NCBI GenBank assembly: GCA_025935275.1
Contig: JAICVP010000141.1
Span: 1-5,620 of the forward strand
Reading direction: 5' to 3'
Length of the DNA stretch: 5,620 nt
Source of the DNA: Thermoleophilia bacterium
GTDB taxonomy: Bacteria; Actinomycetota; Thermoleophilia; Gaiellales; Gaiellaceae
This document shows, piece by piece, positions 1 to 5,538 of this stretch. The notes below the pieces were generated by a model. The model saw nothing but the letters and a program-made list of their open reading frames with translations. It did not search any database and had not been told where the DNA came from. A program made the position numbers and the translations under genes. The stretch's first letter is position 1; each line of letters opens with the position of its first letter.

Positions 1-15
1 ATGCTCAGGAGACCC

Positions 16-792
16 TCAGTCGAGCTCGCGACGCAGGACGGAGGCGACCGCCTGCAGTGCGACCCGCGTCTCGTCCACGTGGGGCTCGCGGGTCGTCGCG
101 CGCTGGAGAGCGAGGCCGGGGAGGAGGAGCACGCGCGCGCCGCGGTGGCTGGACTCCTGCACCGCGCGCCAGAGCTCCATCGTGAGGGCGAGCGAGAGGA
201 CGGTCACGACCGCCGGCGTCCAGAGAGCAGCCTGGAACGGCCAGATCCGCTCCGCGAGCACGGTCACGGGGAGGACGAGCGCCGCAAAGTTCGTCCCGCA
301 GCGCAGCGAGAAGCGCGAGGGCTTCGTCACTCCGTGCCAGGTGGATTCGAGCGAGCGCTCCTCTACCGCGGCGATTGCCCGGTGCTCGGCGCCGTGGAGG
401 TTCAGCGTTCGCCCGCGAAAGATCCAGAGGACGAGGCCGACGGTCACGGCGGCCCACCCGATCATGGCGTAGGTGGCGGGCAGGAAGACGAACGCGAACG
501 GGGCGAAGACCGCGGTGAGCAGAATCCTGCGCTCGCCCCGCTTCGCCACTCCGCTCTTCCGGAAGAGCGGCCCCACCGACATCGCCAGCCGCGTCAGGCC
601 GCGCGCGAGCGGAATCCTCGCGAGCGAGGCCGGAGGCGACGGCATCTTCCCTTCGAGGAGCTGGCCGTCGCGGCGCGCGAACGCCCAGAACCGCTCACTC
701 ACGATGACCACGCCGTCAGGGCGCGCCATGCCGCCGAGCCGGGGGAGCGATTGGCACGCGTCGGCACGCCGAAGGATCTCGGGCAGGTGCAC
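16..792 (-). CDS. DUF1385 / YqhQ-family integral membrane protein
   Basis: A 258-residue membrane protein of the DUF1385 (COG3872, Bacillus YqhQ) family; its biochemical role is not established. Seen in the sequence: an N-terminal LGGMARPDGV block (19-28), matching the family's GGxAxxxGV opening; hydrophobic stretches at about 90-108, 109-126, 169-184 and 189-208; the signature HGAEH at 133-137; RCGTNF at 164-169; and a C-terminal TTREP element (233-237) leading into VALQAVASVL. It is somewhat shorter than the roughly 300 residues common in the family. The GTG start is the first codon after an in-frame TAG and has no clear Shine-Dalgarno. The next Met (residue 22) would cut into the conserved GG block, so GTG is preferred. 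It lies 69 bases downstream of the microprotein gene on the same strand and may share its transcript. The family assignment is strong; the exact start is less certain. Confidence 0.9.
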   Translation of the reverse strand: MHLPEILRRADACQSLPRLGGMARPDGVVIVSERFWAFARRDGQLLEGKMPSPPASLARIPLARGLTRLAMSVGPLFRKSGVAKRGERRILLTAVFAPFAFVFLPATYAMIGWAAVTVGLVLWIFRGRTLNLHGAEHRAIAAVEERSLESTWHGVTKPSRFSLRCGTNFAALVLPVTVLAERIWPFQAALWTPAVVTVLSLALTMELWRAVQESSHRGARVLLLPGLALQRATTREPHVDETRVALQAVASVLRRELD

Positions 793-814
793 CTACACAC
801 CGTGCCCGAGCGAC

Positions 815-858
815 GGCCGCCCGGCAAGGGCCAGGCGGCCTGTTCTACGTGCTCGTAG
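815..858 (-). terminator. Two small hairpins between the microprotein gene and the YqhQ-family gene
   Basis: This 69-base gap (793-861) holds two inverted repeats. CTACG/CGTAG at 845-849 and 854-858 has a 4-base loop and begins 3 bases past the microprotein stop. GGCCGCC/GGCGGCC at 815-821 and 834-840 has a 12-base loop, inside which GCCC/GGGC (819-822, 828-831) can form an alternative stem. Neither is followed by a run of T on the minus strand, so a classical intrinsic terminator is not supported. They could be a weak terminator, a processing or RNA-stability element, or GC-rich coincidence. No convincing promoter for the YqhQ gene was seen here. Confidence 0.25.
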
Positions 859-861
859 GTC

Positions 862-939
862 CTACCAGTAGCCGCGGGAGAAAAAGCCCAGCAGCGCGAG
901 AACCAGAATGACGATGAGGATGATCCAAAGAACGCTCAA
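862..939 (-). CDS. Single-span membrane microprotein, 25 residues, translationally coupled to the metallophosphoesterase
   Basis: A tiny gene encoding 25 residues: it begins MSVLWII, continues as an unbroken hydrophobic stretch (about residues 4-20), and ends FFSRGYW with a single arginine at position 22. This is one predicted transmembrane helix with a short basic and aromatic C-terminal tail, with no room for a catalytic domain. It starts at TTG (939-937), which overlaps the stop of the upstream phosphoesterase as TTGA. A full AAGGAGGT Shine-Dalgarno (950-943) lies 3 bases before the start and is encoded by the last phosphoesterase codons. The stop is TAG. I do not recognise a named family: it resembles the very short hydrophobic proteins often left unannotated in bacteria, but cannot be assigned to DUF3309 or another model from sequence alone. 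Regulatory or complex-stabilising membrane peptides have this architecture; any such role here is inference. Confidence 0.72.
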   Translation of the reverse strand: MSVLWIILIVILVLALLGFFSRGYW

Positions 940-1730
940 TGAACCTCCTTTCGGCGCTGAGTTTCCCCGCCATGGGGCTCCAGAGAAACATCGTGTACCG
1001 TTCCATCGCTCAGCTCGAAGACCGCGAAGTCCCGGCCCATGACCGGAAGCGAGACGTTGAAGACGGGCACCGCGCCGATGAACCCTTCGTAGGTGCCGGC
1101 GTGCCCGTGGCCGTGAAGGACGAGATCGGGCGCGTGGTCGGCGATCGGCCGCCCGAGGCGGTCGCTGCCGAGAAAGGCCCAGATCCCCGGCGGCTCGCCC
1201 ACGATGGTCGAGGACGTAGGCGCGTAGTGGAGGAGCACGACGCGGACCGGGCAATCGGCGACGGCCTCGAGTCCCCGCGCGAGCGCCTCGACTTCGTCGG
1301 TGGTCTCGGCGTAGACCGCGCGCAGGATCGGCTCGCCGAAGTCGGTCAGCGTCGAGTCCGGGAATCCGCCGACAAACCCCTTGGTGCCGACCACGCCGAG
1401 CTGCGTGGCGCCGCAGTCCAGCACCGTCCAGCTCCGGTCGAGCACGAAGATGCCTGCGGCGGCGAGGACGTCCTGGATCTCGCGGGCGCGGTCCGCGTGC
1501 CAGTCGTGGTTGCCGAGAACGGTGACCACCGGGATCTCCAGTCCGCGGCACGCATCGGCGAGCACCTCGGCCTGCTCCGGCTCCCCGAAGGTGGTCAGGT
1601 CGCCGGCGAGGAGGATCGCATCGACCCGGCCGGCGATGTCTGCGAAAGCCTCCGCCACGGCAGCGCGGTTCTCCTCGCTGCAATGCACGTCGCCTGCCGC
1701 GGCGATCCGGATGGCTGCTCGTTTCGTCAT
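936..1730 (-). CDS. Calcineurin-like metallophosphoesterase
   Basis: A 264-residue enzyme of the dinuclear metallophosphoesterase (calcineurin-like) superfamily, expected to hydrolyse a phosphomono- or phosphodiester in the cytoplasm; the substrate cannot be told. All core motifs are visible: GDVH (13-16, metal ligands D14 and H16), AGDL (42-45, D44), GNHD (73-76), the LLHY histidine (H168) and GHGH (207-210). No signal peptide or membrane segment is seen. The length suits a stand-alone domain. The ATG start at 1730 puts the first motif 13 residues in, as usual, but no Shine-Dalgarno precedes it: the upstream minus-strand bases are pyrimidine-rich, so a leaderless or weakly initiated mRNA is possible. 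Its stop overlaps the start of the microprotein gene, implying coupled translation. It diverges from the nucleotidyltransferase gene, with 24 bases between start codons. Confidence 0.93.
   Translation of the reverse strand: MTKRAAIRIAAAGDVHCSEENRAAVAEAFADIAGRVDAILLAGDLTTFGEPEQAEVLADACRGLEIPVVTVLGNHDWHADRAREIQDVLAAAGIFVLDRSWTVLDCGATQLGVVGTKGFVGGFPDSTLTDFGEPILRAVYAETTDEVEALARGLEAVADCPVRVVLLHYAPTSSTIVGEPPGIWAFLGSDRLGRPIADHAPDLVLHGHGHAGTYEGFIGAVPVFNVSLPVMGRDFAVFELSDGTVHDVSLEPHGGETQRRKEVH
943..950 (-). promoter_or_regulatory. Strong Shine-Dalgarno inside the phosphoesterase 3' end, serving the microprotein
   Basis: On the minus strand AAGGAGGT is fully complementary to the usual 16S anti-Shine-Dalgarno and lies 3 bases before the TTG start at 939. 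It falls inside codons for the phosphoesterase C-terminal K-E-V. It is the strongest ribosome binding site on the minus strand of this window and the main reason to accept the short gene. Confidence 0.75.
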
Positions 1731-1753
1731 CCGGGCCAGGAGGGTACCCGGAT
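1729..1753. promoter_or_regulatory. Perfect 7-bp inverted repeat in the divergent start region, flanking a Shine-Dalgarno
   Basis: ATCCGGG (1729-1735) and CCCGGAT (1747-1753) are exact inverted copies separated by 11 bases. The left arm overlaps the phosphoesterase ATG and the right arm ends one base before the nucleotidyltransferase GTG. The loop holds AGGAGGG (1738-1744), the plus-strand Shine-Dalgarno. It could be an operator for a dimeric regulator or an RNA hairpin presenting the Shine-Dalgarno in its loop. The arms are GC-rich, so chance is a real alternative. Confidence 0.35.
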
Positions 1754-1754
1754 C

Positions 1755-2333
1755 GTGCCGATGTCCAACGACTGCCTCCCCGCCATGCTCGACACGCTGA
1801 AGCGCTCCGCCGGCGCCCTCCGCGAGGCCGGTGTCCCTTTCATGCTCGGGGGCGGGCTCGCGTGCTGGGCGCGCGGCGGCCCCGAGTCCGACCACGACCT
1901 CGATCTCATGGTCAAGCCCGAGGACGCCGAGGAGGCGCTTGCCACCCTCGCCGCGATCGGCCTGCGTCCCGAGAAACCCACCGAGGGCTGGCTCTACAAG
2001 GCCTTCGACGAGGACGACGTGATGGTGGACATCATCTTCTCCCCGGTCGGTGTCCCGATCACCGACGAGGTGCTCGCCCGCGCGGACATGCTCGAGGTCG
2101 AGGCGCAGCCCATGCTGGTCATGACTCTCGAGGACGTGCTCGTCACCAAGCTTCTCGCCCTGGACGAGAACTCGCTCGACTACAAGGCCGTGCTGCAGAT
2201 CGCGCGCAGTCTTCGCGAGCAGATCGACTGGGAGGACGTACGCTCGCGCACGGCCGAGTCGGCCTACGCGGCGGCTTTCTTCACACTGGTCGAGGAGCTC
2301 GGCGTGGCCGTGACGTCGCGGAACGAGGGGTAG
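1755..2333 (+). CDS. Nucleotidyltransferase-fold protein (MNT/AbiEii-like), orphan
   Basis: A 192-residue protein with features of the polymerase-beta-like nucleotidyltransferase superfamily, which transfers nucleotides to proteins, RNA or small molecules. Counting from the GTG start, LGGGLACWARGG (about 31-42) supplies the glycine-rich motif, SDHDLDL (45-51) the two metal-binding aspartates (D48, D50), and VDIIF (91-95) the third acidic position. Beyond these, MTLEDVLVTKLLAL (123-136) resembles the helix that follows in AbiEii and related proteins. GTG at 1755 is chosen over ATG at 1761 because AGGAGGG at 1738-1744 is 10 bases before GTG but 16 before ATG; the ATG would give 190 residues. 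No HEPN, AbiEi or other toxin-antitoxin partner is adjacent, so no defence role is claimed. It is transcribed against both neighbours and overlaps the acyltransferase tail by 70 bases. The fold call is fairly secure; the substrate is unknown. Confidence 0.82.
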   Translation: MPMSNDCLPAMLDTLKRSAGALREAGVPFMLGGGLACWARGGPESDHDLDLMVKPEDAEEALATLAAIGLRPEKPTEGWLYKAFDEDDVMVDIIFSPVGVPITDEVLARADMLEVEAQPMLVMTLEDVLVTKLLALDENSLDYKAVLQIARSLREQIDWEDVRSRTAESAYAAAFFTLVEELGVAVTSRNEG

Positions 2334-3031
2334 ACCGGGCCTGAGCGGCGGGCTCCGTCCGGCAGCGTCTCCGGGAAGCCCGCGGCGATCGCCTGGCCCG
2401 CCTGCCGCCACAGGTGCCGGATCTCGTCTCCGACCAGCTCTGCGGCCCGCTTGTAGCCCCGGCCCGACTTCGGGATCTTGCCGAGGTCCATGGGCTCGCC
2501 CCAGACGACCGCGCAGGGCATCCGGTTCCTGCGCGACCATCCGAAGGAATAGACCCCGCACGGCACGATCGGCACCTCCTCCTGGAGCGCGATCATCATC
2601 GCTCCCGGGAGCACCTCGCCTGGATAGCCGAGCTTCTGCCGCGTCCCCTCGACGAAGACGCCGACCATGTGGTCGTCGCGAGCGATCTGGCGGGCGAAGC
2701 GCAGCGACTCGCGGTCGCCCTCGCCTCGGCGAACCGGAAAGGTGCCCGTCCACGTGAGCACGTCGCCCACCACCGCCATGTCCAGAAGCTCCGCCTTGGC
2801 CATGAAGTAGAGCGTGCGCGGCGAGAGCGACCCCACGAGCGGCGGGTCGATGGCCGAGAGGTGGTTGATCGCGGCGACGCCGCCGCCGGTCTCCGGCATG
2901 CGCTCGAGGCCGTAGCCGTAGGAGGGAGCGAGCCACATCGTCACGGGCGCGACGAGCCGGCGCGCCCACGGCCACATCCGTTCGGGATCGCTTTCCCAGA
3001 GCTTCGAGACGAGTCTGCCGGGTGCGGACAC
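2264..3031 (-). CDS. plsC: 1-acyl-sn-glycerol-3-phosphate acyltransferase (PlsC-type)
   Basis: A 255-residue lysophosphatidic acid acyltransferase of the PlsC/AGPAT family, which acylates 1-acylglycerol-3-phosphate to phosphatidate at the inner membrane face in phospholipid synthesis. Visible motifs in order: NHLSAID (56-62), giving the catalytic H-x4-D pair H57/D62; GTFPVRRG (96-103); FVEGTR (126-131), in which the usual FPEGTR proline is valine; and VPIVPCGV (153-160). No clear signal peptide is present; an amphipathic or weakly hydrophobic segment at about 26-37 could contact the membrane. The family is paralogous, so another acyl acceptor is possible. The GTG start has no evident Shine-Dalgarno; ATG at residue 19 is an alternative and would keep every motif. 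The last 20 or so residues, Ser/Thr/Ala-rich, lie beyond the conserved domain in the overlap with the nucleotidyltransferase gene. It diverges from leuS across 35 bases. Confidence 0.9.
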   Translation of the reverse strand: MSAPGRLVSKLWESDPERMWPWARRLVAPVTMWLAPSYGYGLERMPETGGGVAAINHLSAIDPPLVGSLSPRTLYFMAKAELLDMAVVGDVLTWTGTFPVRRGEGDRESLRFARQIARDDHMVGVFVEGTRQKLGYPGEVLPGAMMIALQEEVPIVPCGVYSFGWSRRNRMPCAVVWGEPMDLGKIPKSGRGYKRAAELVGDEIRHLWRQAGQAIAAGFPETLPDGARRSGPVYPSFRDVTATPSSSTSVKKAAA

Positions 3032-3066
3032 CGCGGCGAGTGTAGCGCTAGTCTCGTAGGAGGCTG
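3032..3066. promoter_or_regulatory. Short divergent plsC/leuS spacer with leuS Shine-Dalgarno
   Basis: These 35 bases are all that separates the two start codons. AGGAGG at 3058-3063 is the leuS ribosome binding site, with an unusually short 3-base spacer to the ATG. An exact 8-bp palindrome, TAGCGCTA (3043-3050), lies in the middle; it could be part of a -10 region or an operator, but no matching -35 was recognised. The gap is too short for a T-box or other leader riboswitch upstream of leuS, unless a leader overlaps plsC. Confidence 0.45.
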
Positions 3067-5514
3067 ATGGACCGTTACGACCCGCAGGCAGTCGAGGCCA
3101 AATGGCAGGCCGAATGGGAGCGCGAAGGCGCTTTCGTCGTCCCGAACCCCTCTCCTGAGGACGCGCCGCACGAGCACACGTACGTGCTCGAGATGCTGCC
3201 GTACCCCTCCGGCGAGCTGCACATGGGCCACGTGCTCAACTACACGCTCGGCGACGTCGTGGCGCACATCCGGCGCCGCCGGGGCTTCACCGTGCTCAGG
3301 CCGATCGGCTACGACGCGTTCGGGCTCCCCGCCGAGAACGCGGCCATTCGGGAAGGCCGCCATCCGCGGGACGTCACGGATCGCAACATCGCCGCAATCC
3401 GAGAGCAGATGAAGCGCCTCGGCTGGTCGATCGACTGGAGCCGGGAGCTCTCGACGGCCGAGCCCGACTACTACCACTGGACGCAGTGGCTCTTCGTCAA
3501 GTTCTTCGAGGCGGGCCTCGCCTACCGCAAGGGCGCCGTCGTCAACTGGTGCCCGAACGACCAGACCGTGCTCGCGAATGAGCAGGTCATCGACGGCCAC
3601 TGCGAACGCTGCGGGTGGGAGGTCGAGGCCAGGACGCTCGAGCAGTGGTTCTTCCGCATCACCGCGTACGCCGACCGGCTCCTCGACGACATGGCGATGC
3701 TCGAGTCGTGGCCTGAGCGCGTGCTGACGATGCAGCGCAACTGGATCGGGCGCTCGGAGGGGGCCGAGGTCGTCTTCCGGATCGAGGAGCTCGACATCGA
3801 CATCCCCGTCTTCACGACGCGGCCCGACACGCTCTTCGGCGCGACCTTCTTCGTCCTCGCCCCTGAGCATCCGCTCGCCGAGCGGCTGGTCAGCGGAACT
3901 CCCCACGAGCAGGAGGTCATGGACTACGTGCGCCACGCCGCCGGGCGCTCGACCGCGGAGCGCGCCGATCCGGAGAAAGAGAAGTCCGGCGTCTTCACCG
4001 GCCGGTTCGTGACCAATCCGGTGAACGACAACCGCCTGCCGATCTGGATCTCTGACTACGTGCTGATGGAGTACGGCACCGGCGCGATCATGGCCGTGCC
4101 CGCCCACGACGAGCGCGACTACGCGTTCGCGCAGCGCTTCGAGCTCCCGGTCAAGACGGTGGTCGTGCCCGCGGAGGGCGAGGTGCCCGAGGACGAAGCG
4201 TTTATCCCGCACTCCGACGACGAGGTCCTCGTCGAGTCCGCGCAGTTCTCCGGGATGACGAGCCCCGAAGCGAAGAAGGCCATCATCGAGTGGCTCGAGT
4301 CCCGTGAGCGCGGCCGGCCGGCGGTCAGCTTTCGCCTGCGCGACTGGCTGCTCTCCCGCCAGCGCTACTGGGGCTGCCCGATCCCGATTCTCTATTGCGA
4401 CGAGTGCGGCCTCGTGCCCGTCCCCGAGGAGGATCTGCCGGTGCTCCTGCCCGAGGTGGAGGAGTACGTGCCGAAGGGGCGCTCGCCGCTAGCGGCCGCC
4501 GAGGACTGGGTCTCGACGAGGTGTCCCAAGTGCGGTGGGCCGGCAAAGCGCGAGACCGACACCATGGACACTTTCGTCGACTCGTCCTGGTACTACCTCC
4601 GCTACTGCGATCCGCAGAACGGCGATGCGCCCTTCGACCGCGGCATGGTCGACTACTGGCTGCCCGTCAACCAGTACATCGGCGGCATCGAGCACGCGAT
4701 TCTGCATCTCCTCTACGCGCGCTTCTTCACGAAGGTCATGTACGACCTCGGCATCGTCGGCTTCCAGGAGCCCTTCGCGCGGCTCTTCAACCAGGGGATG
4801 CTCTATTACCGCGGCGCCAAAATGTCCAAGTCGAAGGGGAACGTGGTCGCCCCCGACGAGATGGTGGAGCGGTACGGCGCCGAGGCCGTCCGCCTCTACG
4901 TCCTCTTCATGGGGCCCGCGGAAGCCGACAAGGAGTGGCAGGACGCTGGCATCGAGGGCATGTTCCGCTTCCTCAGCCGGCTCTGGCGGCTCGGGCTCGA
5001 GGTGGCCGAGGCGGGGGCTGAAGGGCAGCCGGAAGGGCTGCTCGTCGTCAAGGCGCACGAGACCATTGCCAAGGTCTCCGACGACATCGAGCGCCGCTTC
5101 CAGTTCAACACGCCGATCGCGGCGGTCACGGAGCTCGTCAACGACATCTACGCGGCGAAGGACGATCCCGGCCAGGCGGCCGCCGTGCGCTTCGCGACGG
5201 AGACGGCGATCAGCCTCATCCAGCCGTATGTGCCGCACATCACCGAGGAGCTGTGGGAGCGGCTCGGCAACGACCGCCTCTGGAAGACCGCGTGGCCCGA
5301 GGCCGACCCCGCCTTTCTCGAGCGCGATACCTTCGAGCTCGTCGTGCAGGTGAACGGCCGCGTGCGCGGGAAGGTGGAGGTGCCGGCCGGACTCGAGGAG
5401 GAGGAGCTCGTTGCGCGCGCCAAGGAGCTCCCTCGCGTGGCCGCGCATCTCGACGGCAAGGAGCTGAAGAATGCCATCGTCGTTCCCGGCCGCCTGGTGA
5501 ACCTGGTCGTCTAG
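3067..5514 (+). CDS. leuS: Leucine--tRNA ligase (leucyl-tRNA synthetase, LeuRS)
   Basis: A complete 815-residue class Ia aminoacyl-tRNA synthetase that activates leucine with ATP and charges tRNA-Leu in the cytoplasm. It opens MDRYDPQAVEAKWQ, typical of the family. HMGH (52-55) is the HIGH signature and KMSKS (585-589) the second ATP-binding motif. The inserted CP1 editing domain shows TTRPDT (250-255) and GTGAIMAVPAHDERD (337-351), whose D348 corresponds to the conserved editing-site aspartate. Cysteines C162/C179/C182 and C444/C447/C486/C489 suggest zinc-binding knuckles. The anticodon-binding helical region follows at about 620-750, and the C-terminal domain ends with VNGRVRGKVEVP (762-773). 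Only about ten residues separate NQGML from KMSKS, so the leucine-specific insertion of E. coli LeuRS is absent, as in the shorter Bacillus-type enzymes. The start is set by AGGAGG at 3058-3063. The CvpA-like gene follows closely and is probably cotranscribed. Confidence 0.99.
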   Translation: MDRYDPQAVEAKWQAEWEREGAFVVPNPSPEDAPHEHTYVLEMLPYPSGELHMGHVLNYTLGDVVAHIRRRRGFTVLRPIGYDAFGLPAENAAIREGRHPRDVTDRNIAAIREQMKRLGWSIDWSRELSTAEPDYYHWTQWLFVKFFEAGLAYRKGAVVNWCPNDQTVLANEQVIDGHCERCGWEVEARTLEQWFFRITAYADRLLDDMAMLESWPERVLTMQRNWIGRSEGAEVVFRIEELDIDIPVFTTRPDTLFGATFFVLAPEHPLAERLVSGTPHEQEVMDYVRHAAGRSTAERADPEKEKSGVFTGRFVTNPVNDNRLPIWISDYVLMEYGTGAIMAVPAHDERDYAFAQRFELPVKTVVVPAEGEVPEDEAFIPHSDDEVLVESAQFSGMTSPEAKKAIIEWLESRERGRPAVSFRLRDWLLSRQRYWGCPIPILYCDECGLVPVPEEDLPVLLPEVEEYVPKGRSPLAAAEDWVSTRCPKCGGPAKRETDTMDTFVDSSWYYLRYCDPQNGDAPFDRGMVDYWLPVNQYIGGIEHAILHLLYARFFTKVMYDLGIVGFQEPFARLFNQGMLYYRGAKMSKSKGNVVAPDEMVERYGAEAVRLYVLFMGPAEADKEWQDAGIEGMFRFLSRLWRLGLEVAEAGAEGQPEGLLVVKAHETIAKVSDDIERRFQFNTPIAAVTELVNDIYAAKDDPGQAAAVRFATETAISLIQPYVPHITEELWERLGNDRLWKTAWPEADPAFLERDTFELVVQVNGRVRGKVEVPAGLEEEELVARAKELPRVAAHLDGKELKNAIVVPGRLVNLVV

Positions 5515-5515
5515 T

Positions 5516-5534
5516 TCCTCGCCTATGGTGAGGA
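5516..5534 (+). promoter_or_regulatory. Hairpin between leuS and the CvpA-like gene, covering the latter's Shine-Dalgarno
   Basis: TCCTCGCC (5516-5523) can pair with GGTGAGGA (5527-5534) in an 8-bp stem with one G-U pair and a TAT loop, starting one base after the leuS stop codon. The 3' arm contains GGTGAGG, the only plausible Shine-Dalgarno for the next gene. No T run follows, so it is not a normal intrinsic terminator. It may limit translation of the downstream gene, or be incidental. Confidence 0.4.
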
Positions 5535-5538
5535 CGTG

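Noticed and set aside
1..15. A possible next minus-strand gene beyond the YqhQ-family stop (prfA is common there in other genomes)
   Set aside because: Only 15 bases remain and no ribosome binding site or start can be supported from them.
862..1683. A 273-codon minus-strand frame containing the microprotein as its C-terminus
   Set aside because: Upstream of the TTG it is an out-of-frame, Arg/Gly/Pro-rich reading of the phosphoesterase gene. Only the last 25 codons have independent start signals and a sensible composition.
1761..2333. ATG at 1761 as the nucleotidyltransferase start
   Set aside because: Possible, but the AGGAGGG element is 16 bases away, too far for normal initiation; GTG at 1755 fits better. 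The difference is two residues.
936..2975. A 679-codon open minus-strand frame suggesting a large fusion ending in a phosphoesterase
   Set aside because: Only its last 264 codons look like a protein. The rest is the antisense of the nucleotidyltransferase gene and an out-of-frame reading of plsC, rich in Arg/Gly/Ala, as expected of GC-rich shadow frames.
2941..4212. A 423-codon minus-strand open frame opposite the 5' half of leuS
   Set aside because: It is antisense to an unmistakable synthetase, has the His/Arg/Val/Asp-rich composition of a shadow frame, and shows no recognisable motif.
4801..4830. Missing leucine-specific insertion just before KMSKS in LeuRS
   Set aside because: Shorter Bacillus-type LeuRS enzymes also lack this insertion, so it is a known variant and not a lesion.
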